Positions 1 through 7,498 of a stretch of 11,947 nucleotides of DNA are shown piece by piece (within the stretch, counting starts at the first letter, position 1; each line of letters opens with the position of its first letter). The notes under the pieces are model-generated. The model was not told where the DNA came from, did no database searches, and saw only the letters and a program-made list of their open reading frames with translations. The stretch covers positions 1 through 11,947 of the forward strand of contig JAEYOT010000802.1 in NCBI GenBank assembly GCA_023411445.1, read 5' to 3'. This DNA is from Pseudomonadota bacterium (GTDB taxonomy: Bacteria > Myxococcota_A > Polyangia > Polyangiales > Polyangiaceae). Made by a program: the position numbers and the translations under genes.

Positions 1-326
1 TCTGTGAGGTAGTAGCGCGTCGTAACGATGGTGGCATCCGTGCCGAACACGCTGTGCGGCCGCCCACGATACGTTCCCGCGCCGACCGTGTGGTAGTCGC
101 GGAGCACGGTTCCTTCCCGATCGACGCGGACTGCCATGCTCAATCGGGTGAGCTTGGCCAATGCGGCATCATCCCCACGGTGGATGCCGAGAGCGGCTGC
201 GACTAGGCCGAGAACACCGCTCTTGGATGGTTCGCGGTCGGTGTCACGGTGCCCAAAGCGCCCTTGTGTTCCCCACGACTGCAGGGGACCTTCGAGGATG
301 AGCACCAGCCCGTGCGTGGTGTTCAT
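1..326 (-). CDS. cas5e: Cas5e (CasD), Cascade subunit, partial: N-terminal 108 codons
   Basis: This is the N-terminal part of the type I-E Cascade subunit that holds the 5' handle of the crRNA and caps the Cas7 backbone. The protein begins MNTTHGLVLILEGPLQSWG; the GPLQSWG strand near residues 13-19 is the family signature. It is followed by EPSKSGVLGLVAAALG (about residues 32-47), the classic glycine-rich Cas5e segment, and by RDYHT near residue 77. The ATG at 326-324 overlaps the cas7e stop as ATGA. A GGGGGAAG purine tract just upstream, inside the cas7e 3' end, can serve as ribosome-binding site. The gene leaves the window at its C-terminal half, so completeness cannot be judged. cas6e would be expected next, outside the window. 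The identification is firm from motifs and operon position. Confidence 0.95.
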   Translation of the reverse strand, partial: MNTTHGLVLILEGPLQSWGTQGRFGHRDTDREPSKSGVLGLVAAALGIHRGDDAALAKLTRLSMAVRVDREGTVLRDYHTVGAGTYRGRPHSVFGTDATIVTTRYYLT

Positions 327-1519
327 GCACTTCCCCCGCTCGAGAGCTTAGCCGACACCGCCGCCACGAGCTCATCCACGCTGCTGGAGCTGGTGACCGG
401 AGCGTCCCCCCAATTCACGCTTTCGAGAGACGCGGCGTAACCTTGAACGTCGCTCGGGTACATGCGCACCAGCTTCTCGAAATGGCGAGCCAACGCCTCC
501 TGCGACTGCGCTTCGAGGCTGCCTCCACGCGGATCGATCGGCTTGACGAAGGCGTTGGCGAGCGACACGGGCTGCCCCTTCTCGCGCACCGTGAACAGCA
601 CGAGCGACGGCAACGTGTGAGCCGCCATGCTGTTCTGCTTGCCTGTTGGTAAGGCGTGAACGAAAGCCTTGAGGAACGCTTCGACGCTCGACTTGCAGAG
701 CGCGGCTTGCTGCGGGCCGCCTAGGTTCTCTTGAAGGGCGTCGGTGTCCAGCACGGCGTAGCGATAGAAGCAGGCAGAATTGAACTGAACAGTGCCCATC
801 ATGTCCGAGCCGGCCGTGTCGTCCCCCTTGAGGTCATCGACAGCCGTGAAGAAGTCGAACTCCATAGACACGCGATGCGTGGACAAGGCTTGCGCGACCT
901 GGCACGCAGCCTCCACGTTCCAATCCGGGCTGTTGGCGATCATCCTACCAAACAGAGCGATCTCAGGTGTTTCGCGGGCATCCTTCAGCAGGGCCTCAAC
1001 AGCTGCCTTGGTCTCCTTCGGGAGGGTGTTCTCGGGTTTACCGCCCTTCTTGCCCTTACCCTTGCCTTTGGCGGGCTCGGGAGTTGTCTCGGCCGGCGCC
1101 GCAGCAGCCGTGAGCGCTTCCCAGTGCTCGTCAGCGATAGCAGCAAGTTGGTCAAGCTTCCTCTCTGGCAGGAACAACAAGTACTGAGTCTTGCTGTCGT
1201 TGCCAGCGTCGCCTTCCACTTTCAGATCAACCGCGGCCAGCAGTTGCACGACCGCGTTGATGGCTTGGTCCTGCGGGCGGCCCTTCTTGAGCAAACGTTC
1301 TACCGTTTGCTCAACCACCCGCTTGGTGCGCACAGCCCGGAGCTCCGGCGAGAAGCTCTGATGCTGCTCGAACGCATCACGGACGGCCCGCTTGAAGCAC
1401 TGGCTCGAGATGCGCGCGCGGCGCACGCCGCCGAATTCACAATCCTTGGGGCTGTTGGTGTCGTCGCGGTTCAAGCAGTGCGGCGGAAAGTTCTGAAGGA
1501 TATGGCACTCGATCTTCAT
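323..1519 (-). CDS. cas7e: Cas7e (Cse4/CasC), Cascade backbone subunit
   Basis: This is the repeated backbone subunit that coats the crRNA spacer in type I-E Cascade (six copies in the E. coli complex). The N-terminus carries ILQNFPPHCLNRDD (7-20), SPKDCEFGGVRRARISSQ (23-40) and FKRAVR, the strongest Cas7e signature. The middle carries ALFGRM (188-193), AACQVAQALSTH (204-215), FDFFTAVDDL (221-230) and MMGTVQFNSACFYRY (240-254). At 398 aa it is longer than the E. coli protein (about 363 aa). Part of the excess is a low-complexity Ala/Pro then Lys/Gly stretch at residues 138-165, containing KGKGKGKKGGK. The ATG at 1519-1517 overlaps the cse2 stop, and the TGA at 325-323 overlaps the cas5e start, which suggests translational coupling. 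No frame defect is seen. Confidence 0.97.
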   Translation of the reverse strand: MKIECHILQNFPPHCLNRDDTNSPKDCEFGGVRRARISSQCFKRAVRDAFEQHQSFSPELRAVRTKRVVEQTVERLLKKGRPQDQAINAVVQLLAAVDLKVEGDAGNDSKTQYLLFLPERKLDQLAAIADEHWEALTAAAAPAETTPEPAKGKGKGKKGGKPENTLPKETKAAVEALLKDARETPEIALFGRMIANSPDWNVEAACQVAQALSTHRVSMEFDFFTAVDDLKGDDTAGSDMMGTVQFNSACFYRYAVLDTDALQENLGGPQQAALCKSSVEAFLKAFVHALPTGKQNSMAAHTLPSLVLFTVREKGQPVSLANAFVKPIDPRGGSLEAQSQEALARHFEKLVRMYPSDVQGYAASLESVNWGDAPVTSSSSVDELVAAVSAKLSSGGSA

Positions 1520-2076
1520 GTGGCTGCTCCTGTGGTATCGGTGGTGAGTTCTTCTGCGTTGTCGGCGTCATCGACGGTCTTCGTGAATCCCCAAAAGTCC
1601 CGGGCCCATTGCCGCTGCGCGCTGAATTCCGAGTCCTCAGCGCTCTCCCACCGCTGTAGGGCGAACAAGACGTCCGTCCAGCGCAGCGGGACCTGCGTAT
1701 CCTTGATCAACGCGATGGCGTGCCGGAGATGCTCCACCAGCTCGTCCTGATGGCAGCGTAGTAGCGCGATGAAGCGACCTTCGACGCTCGGTCTAGAACC
1801 CGTATCTAGGTAGTACCGTCGAAACGCCTGACCCAGGGACAGAGCGCGAGACTGATCGCTAGGCTTGGTGGGATGAAGACCAAACAGGCAAGCGGTTTGG
1901 ATGTAGGCCCGCTCGCTCGAGTCACGAGGTGCCCAGGGCAACACGAGGGGATAGAGCCGCGCCAAGTCGCGGGTCTCGCCGCTTGCGCCGCGTCGGAGTA
2001 TCGCGAGCGGCCCGCGGTCGCGCTCTGGCGCCGCGAGCGTGATGAGATGGTCGATGAATGCTGCGTTGTCAGTCAT
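1516..2076 (-). CDS. cse2: Cse2 (CasB), small subunit of type I-E Cascade
   Basis: This is the small, all-helical subunit that forms a dimer along the Cascade belly and stabilises the displaced DNA strand and R-loop. The 186-aa length fits the family (E. coli CasB is about 160 aa). Visible family features in order are LAILRRGASG (24-33), LARLYPLVLPW (38-48), the SLGQAFRRYY helix near the middle, a segment running from EGRFIALLRCHQDELVEHLR into AIALIKDTQVPLRW, and a C-terminal QWARDFWG. The ATG at 2076-2074 overlaps the cas8e stop, and its own TGA overlaps the cas7e start. The reading frame is clean. The C-terminus after QWARDFWG is a Thr/Asp/Ala-rich tail without a recognisable motif. Both the motifs and its place between cas8e and cas7e support the call. 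Confidence 0.95.
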   Translation of the reverse strand: MTDNAAFIDHLITLAAPERDRGPLAILRRGASGETRDLARLYPLVLPWAPRDSSERAYIQTACLFGLHPTKPSDQSRALSLGQAFRRYYLDTGSRPSVEGRFIALLRCHQDELVEHLRHAIALIKDTQVPLRWTDVLFALQRWESAEDSEFSAQRQWARDFWGFTKTVDDADNAEELTTDTTGAAT

Positions 2077-3659
2077 GCCTTTGCCTCCGCTTGCATGGCG
2101 CCTTGCCGATCGGCTACCGCTGGCGGACTCAAGCCCGCCTTCCTGAGCTCAAGCTGCAACTTGTCGTAGCCCAGGGTGAAAGCCTTGAGCGCTCGTGTGG
2201 AGCTCGAGCTGCTCAGAGCCGCTGCCCGAAATGCTTCGCCTGCTTCACGCCAGATCGCCGAACGAAATTCAGACACGGAGGTGGCACTTCCGTCTGTTTC
2301 GACGAGTGAGACGAGGAAGGCGTCGAACGCCGTCTTGAGCCGTCCCCAGTACTTGGGAATACCGCGGCTGTTTTCGATCATATTCCCGACTTCTTCGCCC
2401 GGCGGTTTACGTTCTCCCAGAGACAGGACGTGTTGGAATGCCAGGTACAGAGCTGATCTCAGCGCGCTCTGCGCGGCCTCCGCTTTCGCGAGCTCATCAC
2501 GAAGGATCGCCACGAGCTCCGGATTGTGAATCAGCTTTGCAGGTAGCGGAACGACCTCCGAGCGTGTGAACGAGATGCTCGCCTTGTTCGGACGCTGTCC
2601 GTAAAGTTGTAACTCCAGCTCTTGTGCGTCAGGGACCTTGCGCTGAGCAAGTTCCTCCACCACGCGAGCGCCGCGCACGTCGCTCGACTCGGTGACCTGA
2701 TAAAGCGCCGTGGAATCCCGCCAGACCGCGCGGTCCGTGGTGAAGGCGATGGGTAAGAATTTCTTCTGGGTGTCGCTGTAGCGACGAGCCGCCATCGGGT
2801 CGACAATGTCGATATTCTCGGCTGTCATCACTTCGCAGCCGTTGAGCAAGAGAAACGAGCCGATCCCGCTGTCGTCGTGAGGGATGAGCTGGACGCGGCG
2901 GCTCTGCCAAGTCAGCCAGTCGAGCCATCCGTGGCACGGTCGCTTCGTGAACTTCGGCTGCGGGGGTAGCTCCCAGGCTGGCGCGTCCTTCGCCGTCCAA
3001 GGGAAGATGCGTGCTGCGGGATAGGTGACAAGGTTGAGCAGCAGAGTGTCGAACAATGTTCGGCCTCTGATCGTGACCACGGCGGTCGAACACAGCGGCG
3101 CAGCGGTGGCCGAGGTGGGGTCACCGTTTGCCGTGTCGCGCGTGAGCAGCCCGCCAGTAGCAAAGGCCTGAATGGCGACGAGCCACCTCGCCGCGACCGC
3201 AAACGGGATGGTTTCGCCTTCGCTCGGACGAGACGCAAACAGCTCTCGTGGCCCTCCGTAGGAGGATTGCTCAGCGATGATCTCGCGCGCCGGCTTCAAA
3301 CCCGTCGTGTAGTTCTTGGACTGCTCGACAAGGCGAGCGACCTGAAAGAAAGGGCGCTCCGCATCGAACAGGTCAAAGCCCGATCGCCAGGCGTCCAGAT
3401 AGGCTCCGATCTTGGCGGCATCGAAGCGCTGAGCGGCCTGCAGGGCACGCCAAGCCTGCTTGTCACTGGGTCCGAAGCAACGATGGAGTATTGCCAGACA
3501 GAGCCGCAGCAGAGCTGCATCTAGCAGTGGTGACTCGTTTCCAAGAGCCTTGAGCTCGTGGGCGCGCGCCAGTACGTCGCGCAAGCCCAGCTGTTCGGGC
3601 GAGCCATCGGCCTTGATGCACACGATCCAGGGTTCGGTCGTCAGATCAAATTTCGGCAT
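2073..3659 (-). CDS. cas8e: Cas8e (Cse1/CasA), large subunit of type I-E Cascade
   Basis: This is the large Cascade subunit that recognises the PAM, starts DNA unwinding and recruits Cas3. It is 528 aa (E. coli Cse1 is 502). The N-terminus FDLTTEPWI (4-12) is the family signature. RLCLAILHR (52-60) and FDLFDAERPFFQ (95-106) follow, and a loop around residues 115-135 ends in EQSSYGG. The last about 125 residues are helical, containing IPKYWGRLKTAFDAFL, and match the C-terminal four-helix bundle. The ATG at 3659-3657 has TGAGG six bases upstream, a good ribosome-binding site. A 92-bp gap separates it from cas3, so Cascade may be transcribed from its own promoter; this is inference. The gene ends in a 4-base overlap with cse2. 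Confidence 0.95.
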   Translation of the reverse strand: MPKFDLTTEPWIVCIKADGSPEQLGLRDVLARAHELKALGNESPLLDAALLRLCLAILHRCFGPSDKQAWRALQAAQRFDAAKIGAYLDAWRSGFDLFDAERPFFQVARLVEQSKNYTTGLKPAREIIAEQSSYGGPRELFASRPSEGETIPFAVAARWLVAIQAFATGGLLTRDTANGDPTSATAAPLCSTAVVTIRGRTLFDTLLLNLVTYPAARIFPWTAKDAPAWELPPQPKFTKRPCHGWLDWLTWQSRRVQLIPHDDSGIGSFLLLNGCEVMTAENIDIVDPMAARRYSDTQKKFLPIAFTTDRAVWRDSTALYQVTESSDVRGARVVEELAQRKVPDAQELELQLYGQRPNKASISFTRSEVVPLPAKLIHNPELVAILRDELAKAEAAQSALRSALYLAFQHVLSLGERKPPGEEVGNMIENSRGIPKYWGRLKTAFDAFLVSLVETDGSATSVSEFRSAIWREAGEAFRAAALSSSSSTRALKAFTLGYDKLQLELRKAGLSPPAVADRQGAMQAEAKA

Positions 3660-3751
3660 GGGTTACCTCAAGCGCACGCTCGGGAACGACAGACGAGAAC
3701 CTCGCCTCGTCCACAAGGAAATTTGCCAGTGGATGCAAGATGCAAAGACGT
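3660..3751 (-). promoter_or_regulatory. cas3-cas8e intergenic region with tandem heptamer and inverted repeat
   Basis: This is the only sizeable gap inside the cas gene set. Read on the minus strand it begins with two abutting copies of TTGCATC (plus positions 3732-3738 and 3739-3745), just after the cas3 stop. It continues with an AT-richer patch and then a perfect 6-bp inverted repeat, GACGAG and CTCGTC, with an 8-base centre (plus 3692-3711), about 32 bases upstream of the cas8e start. The GAGG ribosome-binding site lies at 3666-3669. I see no convincing -35/-10 pair. An operator, an attenuating hairpin or mRNA processing are all possible. The assignment as regulatory is inference from position and symmetry only. 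Confidence 0.35.
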
Positions 3752-6457
3752 TCACAGGACAAGACCGAGCTCCTCATCGAGTTGAATGCCCGACTCGAGC
3801 GCCGATGGTCCCAGCGTAAGCAACTGACGATGCTTCAGAGCAGGGTGCTTCTGCCAAGAAGGCGGCTCGCTCAGTAGATGGCGATGGCGCGCCAGGGATC
3901 GGACCTGGATCTTGACCGCGTGCTCAACGAGTTGGCGCGCTAGCTCGAAGGTGGGTGGCGCCGCGAGGTCAATAGGGTCGCGACCTTCCGCGCTGAAGCT
4001 CAAATTCCCGTCCGTGTCACCCCACAGGCACACAACGTCGATCGACTCTTCGCCCAGTCGTGTTGCGGCGCGTAGGTTGATGTTGACCTTGCCATCCTCG
4101 TCTTCTTCGAGGTCCGCATAGCAATCACCGAATCCTCTATCGAGGGCCTCCGCTACTGAAATAAACAGCTTATCTTGCGCCGCAAAGGCTTGAGCGCCGC
4201 GCTTGTTCGTGGCGTCCTCCGTTGCTTGCGCCAGCGCTGCAGCCAACCGCTCATCGACTGGCGCGGTATCGGAGTCGCCATAAACACGGTCGACGAGAGA
4301 TTCGATCTGTTCTGGTATTCGTAGGCGCTCGAGGCTGCGCACCTCCAGCCACGTCTTGAGCACAATGTCCGGAGCGCCATCCTGATACACGAAGGCGACG
4401 GATGAGAAATCGGGAACACCAGCCTTCTCCGGCGGCATCACAACCCAGAGGCGCGGCAGCCGGTGGTTTTCAGGACGTTCGCGCACATGGCGATGGAGAC
4501 GTCCTGAGCGCTGCAACAACAGGTCGATGGGGGCCAGATCCGAGATCATCAAGTCGAAGTCGAGATCGAGGCTCTGCTCCAGGACCTGGGTGCCGACGAG
4601 AATTCCGCATCGCGGCCGCGTGGTGCTGCGCGGTCCGTACAGATCCTCGGCGCGTTGCTCACGAAGCTGCCTATCCTTACGGAGGAAGCGCGAGTGAAGG
4701 AGGTCGAGCACGGCATCGCTCGGCAACTGGCCGGCTTCACGCAGGCGTTTCAGCTCCGAAAAGGCGGCTTGTGCGCGACTCACGCTGTTGCAGATCCACG
4801 CAGACGTGCCGCCGCTCGCGATGGCAGCCGCCAACTTGCTTGCCACGGCTTGCACATCATCTGGCTCATGAGAAAGCAGAATTTCCTGTGCGGCGCGTGA
4901 CGGTTGCGTTGGTAAAGAAAGAGCCACGGCACCCCGCGAGCCAGCGGTGATGCGTGGGTACGCGCTCTCCACCAGCGGTGCTTTGGCCCCGTACGCTTCG
5001 AGCAACTCTCTGCGACGTTGCTGCGGGAGCGTCGCAGAGAGAATGACCACGGTCGAGCCGAGAACGGACAGCCACTCGACCAGGCGGTCCAAGATGCTAG
5101 AGGTGTACGTGTCGTAAGCGTGCACCTCATCGAGGATGACGGTCTTGCCCGCAAGTCCGAACAGGCGAACGAACCCGTGCTTGGTTTGCAATGCTCCGAG
5201 CAGCGCTTGATCGATCGTCCCGACTGCGTACGGCGCTAGCAGTGCTCGACGACTCTGCGAGAACCACACCGCCGCGCCCACGCCAGCGTGTCGTTCGTGC
5301 CCATACACTTCTCGCAACTTCAGCTCTGCAAACCTGGGTGATAGGATGGCGTCCCCGTGAACGAGCTGCAGATTGGACCAGTTTGAGTGAACGCGCCCGA
5401 GGAAGGTCTCCACTCGGCCCAGCATCTGGTTCGCCGTCGCTTGCGTCGGCAGACCGACGTAGACGCCTTCGTTGCCCACGCGCGGACCCAGCGCTTCCGC
5501 GACGAGCAGAGCTGCCTCTGTTTTTCCGTCGCCCATCGAAGCTTCGATGATGAGCAGACCCGGACCCTCGAGGCACTGTAGCGCTTCCTGCGTAGCAACC
5601 TGGAGGGAGCGTGCAGAGAAGGGGAACAACTCCTCGAAGGCTCTCGGCGAGCGGGGGTGAGGTGCTCCCCATCCCGCTTTGGTCAGCACCCTCCCAGCGC
5701 GTTCACGCGAGATGCGTTGGTACGCGACGACGTCTACTGGCAGTGGTTCGTAGCTAAAGACATCTGCGTCCGAACCTAGCCAATCCGCCACGCAGGTAAG
5801 CCCAGCTAGAAGCATCAAAAATCCCGGGTCTCGCTCTGGATCGAGAACGAGCGGTGCGAGGGCTCCTCCCTCGAGCGCTACGTCCAGGACGATGCGAGCT
5901 AGCTCGCCGTGCACTTGTGCCCAGCTGCCCACCCGGTGCTGGCGCGCTAAATGACCCGAGGCGCAATTCTTGACCAGTCGAGCGATGGCGAACTCGCCGT
6001 GATGAGAAGCCACGGCTTGCGCTAGGGCAAAGGCGGCCTCCTCGGGCAACGCAGCCTCGCCCAGTAAGTCCCGCCGTTGGAGCAGCGCCGAGAGAATGGC
6101 CGTACCCGAGATCCCATGCCGGTGGCACTCTTCCGAAACTTGGTTGTGTAGGCCGAGCGCGACTCGCAGCGAGAGGTTGCCTTGCCACTTCTGTTGAAAG
6201 CCCTGAGTCGCCTTGCCCATGTCGTGGAGGGCGATCAGGGCACGTAGCCAGCGTCGGGCGTTCTCGGGGGCCCCGAAGGGAGCGGCGGCGATTGCGCGCG
6301 CTCTTGGCGGCAGACGCTCGAGCAAAAGGTCCGCCACGTTCATCACGTCCAACATGTGGCAGATCAACGGATGCCACTCAGGGCCCGAGTCCCCGGCTGC
6401 ACGCCGTGCCTTGCCCCACAAGGCCCAGGCAGGCTGAGTCGGTTCGGACGAAGTCAT
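3752..6457 (-). CDS. cas3: Cas3, HD nuclease-helicase of type I-E CRISPR interference
   Basis: Cas3 is recruited by target-bound Cascade, nicks the displaced strand and degrades DNA while translocating 3' to 5' on ATP. The chosen ATG at 6457 gives 901 aa, close to E. coli Cas3 (888 aa). GAAGG lies seven bases upstream, and the residues of a longer frame back to 6598 do not look like Cas3. The HD domain (about 1-245) has WHPLICHMLDV (28-38), LHDMGK (77-82), SHHGE (151-155) and ADWLGSD (224-230). The helicase has Walker A MGDGKTEAAL (308-317), LPTQATANQM (336-345), LDEVH (442-446, DExH box), SATLP (474-478), VGTQVLEQSLDLDFD (621-635) and QRSGRLHRH (649-657). All catalytic motifs are intact, so the enzyme should be active. 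A C-terminal domain follows to residue 901. It starts 65 bp downstream of the WYL gene stop, with possible operator elements between. Confidence 0.96.
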   Translation of the reverse strand: MTSSEPTQPAWALWGKARRAAGDSGPEWHPLICHMLDVMNVADLLLERLPPRARAIAAAPFGAPENARRWLRALIALHDMGKATQGFQQKWQGNLSLRVALGLHNQVSEECHRHGISGTAILSALLQRRDLLGEAALPEEAAFALAQAVASHHGEFAIARLVKNCASGHLARQHRVGSWAQVHGELARIVLDVALEGGALAPLVLDPERDPGFLMLLAGLTCVADWLGSDADVFSYEPLPVDVVAYQRISRERAGRVLTKAGWGAPHPRSPRAFEELFPFSARSLQVATQEALQCLEGPGLLIIEASMGDGKTEAALLVAEALGPRVGNEGVYVGLPTQATANQMLGRVETFLGRVHSNWSNLQLVHGDAILSPRFAELKLREVYGHERHAGVGAAVWFSQSRRALLAPYAVGTIDQALLGALQTKHGFVRLFGLAGKTVILDEVHAYDTYTSSILDRLVEWLSVLGSTVVILSATLPQQRRRELLEAYGAKAPLVESAYPRITAGSRGAVALSLPTQPSRAAQEILLSHEPDDVQAVASKLAAAIASGGTSAWICNSVSRAQAAFSELKRLREAGQLPSDAVLDLLHSRFLRKDRQLREQRAEDLYGPRSTTRPRCGILVGTQVLEQSLDLDFDLMISDLAPIDLLLQRSGRLHRHVRERPENHRLPRLWVVMPPEKAGVPDFSSVAFVYQDGAPDIVLKTWLEVRSLERLRIPEQIESLVDRVYGDSDTAPVDERLAAALAQATEDATNKRGAQAFAAQDKLFISVAEALDRGFGDCYADLEEDEDGKVNINLRAATRLGEESIDVVCLWGDTDGNLSFSAEGRDPIDLAAPPTFELARQLVEHAVKIQVRSLARHRHLLSEPPSWQKHPALKHRQLLTLGPSALESGIQLDEELGLVL

Positions 6458-6497
6458 GGCGGCACCTTCAACCCGTTCGCCGTCCCAATCTGCAGTC

Positions 6498-6523
6498 CGC
6501 TTGGCGCATACTGTACAAACCTT
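6498..6523 (-). promoter_or_regulatory. Bipartite motif upstream of cas3 (copy 2 of a shared element)
   Basis: On the minus strand this reads AAGGTT, nine unrelated bases, then TGCGCCAAGCG. The copy upstream of the WYL gene (7499-7524) has the same AAGGTT, the same nine-base gap and TGCGCAAAGCG, so 16 of the 17 outer bases match while the inner nine match at only two. It ends 40 nt before the cas3 ATG. A second shared word, GCGAACGGGT, lies at 6471-6480, further toward cas3. Conserved ends, a fixed gap and similar distance to a start codon are what an operator for one protein would show. The bound protein is not known; the adjacent WYL regulator is the obvious candidate. Confidence 0.5.
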
Positions 6524-6540
6524 CACTCTTGAGAAAGGTT
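6518..6540. repeat. Inverted repeat overlapping the end of the WYL gene, upstream of cas3
   Basis: AACCTT at 6518-6523 and AAGGTT at 6535-6540 form a perfect 6-bp inverted repeat around 11 bases, with a nested CTC-TT-GAG. One arm is also the AAGGTT half of the shared bipartite motif, and the other lies in the last WYL codons. It could be a dyad operator for cas3 or a hairpin in the mRNA between WYL and cas3. No T-run follows on the minus strand, so an intrinsic terminator is less likely. Confidence 0.4.
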
Positions 6541-7452
6541 GTGCAGAGCCCCGCTCGCGAGCTGCCGGACCAACCCCGCAAGCTCGGGCGTTTCGCACTT
6601 GGCAGCGTCACCGAGGCCGACCACGAAGCGCGCGATGGGCAGCAGCCCGCGCGTTTCGGCTTCGACAAAGATGCCGCCAGCTTCCGGCGTGAAGCTGAGC
6701 CCCTCCGGCAGATTGTGGGAAACCCACCGCGCTTCAGGATCGCGAACTTTGAAGGCGACACGCACGCGCTCTGGACCGTGGAAGCCCTGAACGCTCTCTT
6801 GAACGACGCCATCTACCTCCGCTTCGTCCACGGGATGGAAGGTGGAAGCTGGGTCGGGCTCGACGGCGGACGTGTTGTCGAGCCGGAACCATCGCAGGGT
6901 GTTCGTCAGGTGGCACCAGGCAAGGAACCGCGTCGGTGGTCCGACCATCACGCGCTGAACAGAGACGCTCCGCGATCCGAAGCTGCCTCGACTTGCCGTC
7001 CAGTACTTGAGTCGGAGCGGTGATTGCTGCGCGAGGCCATCAAGAAGAGCGGGAAGCAGATCATTCTCGGCGTCTGACGCGCGCGGTGGGATGACGCGAC
7101 CGAGTACCTCGAGCAGTGGCGCGGGAGCGTGACTCGCCACTGCGCGCAAGAGTCGCGAGCGCGCAGGGCCCGGGGGCACATGCGCGAGGGCACGAACGAG
7201 GTCCGCCGTCATCTCGGCCGTGAGCAACACACCCACCGGAAGCCAGTCCTTGGGCAGGCTCCAATACACGTGCGGATGATCCTCGTCGCGCTCCAGCGGC
7301 CATCCGGAGGTCGTCAGCTCGTCCAGGTAGCGCCGCACGGCACGGGGATTCACGCCGATCTCACGCGCCAGGTCCGCTTGAGACCAGGTGCGTTGCTTCC
7401 AGAACGCGCAGAGTAGACCAATCAGCGTTTCGGTGCTCGTGCGCTGTCCCAC
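6523..7452 (-). CDS. WYL-domain transcriptional regulator (HTH-WYL-WCX), candidate cas operon regulator
   Basis: This DNA-binding regulator belongs to the DeoR/YafY-like WYL group; the WYL domain is known as a ligand- or nucleic-acid-sensing module and is often found beside CRISPR-Cas genes. The chosen start is GTG at 7452 (309 aa), because GGAGG lies five bases upstream and the helix-turn-helix begins soon after. The open frame continues back to 7665 but looks non-coding there. The winged HTH is at about 5-60 (WSQADLAREIGVNPRAVRRY). The WYL domain is at about 140-200 and ends TLRWFRLDN, but the W-Y-L tripeptide position reads R-F-L (175-177). A C-terminal WCX-type domain spans about 228-302. 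It is same-strand and 65 bp upstream of cas3. Whether it represses or activates cas genes cannot be read from the sequence. Confidence 0.88.
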   Translation of the reverse strand: MGQRTSTETLIGLLCAFWKQRTWSQADLAREIGVNPRAVRRYLDELTTSGWPLERDEDHPHVYWSLPKDWLPVGVLLTAEMTADLVRALAHVPPGPARSRLLRAVASHAPAPLLEVLGRVIPPRASDAENDLLPALLDGLAQQSPLRLKYWTASRGSFGSRSVSVQRVMVGPPTRFLAWCHLTNTLRWFRLDNTSAVEPDPASTFHPVDEAEVDGVVQESVQGFHGPERVRVAFKVRDPEARWVSHNLPEGLSFTPEAGGIFVEAETRGLLPIARFVVGLGDAAKCETPELAGLVRQLASGALHNLSQE

Positions 7453-7457
7453 GCCAT

Positions 7458-7462
7458 CCTCC
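7458..7462 (-). promoter_or_regulatory. Ribosome-binding site that decides the WYL gene start
   Basis: GGAGG on the minus strand, five bases before a GTG codon at 7452-7450. It is the strongest Shine-Dalgarno match near the predicted N-terminus and places the start directly before the helix-turn-helix. No comparable site was found in front of the longer frame start at 7665. Confidence 0.65.
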
Positions 7463-7498
7463 AAGTTGCAGTCGTCATGGTCGTACTCGTCACCCGTT

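Noticed and set aside
266..290. CRISPR-repeat-like word: GTGTTCCCC, nine bases, then GGGG, similar to the type I-E repeat hairpin
   Set aside because: It is a single copy inside cas5e, where the opposite strand encodes the invariant GPLQSWG motif. No second copy at spacer distance exists, so it is a coincidence of coding sequence.
731..1750. 339-codon open frame on the plus strand
   Set aside because: It is antisense to cas7e and cse2, both identified by strong motifs; it has no motif of its own.
3671..3705. Possible third copy of the AAGGTT-N9-TGCGCMAAGCG motif upstream of cas8e (GAGGTT then a partial GAGCG)
   Set aside because: The second half matches at only about half its bases and the gap is off by one; not distinguishable from chance.
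6458..6598. 47-residue N-terminal extension of Cas3 back to 6598
   Set aside because: It overlaps the WYL gene 3' end and the intergenic elements, has no Cas3-like sequence, and a good ribosome-binding site precedes the ATG at 6457.
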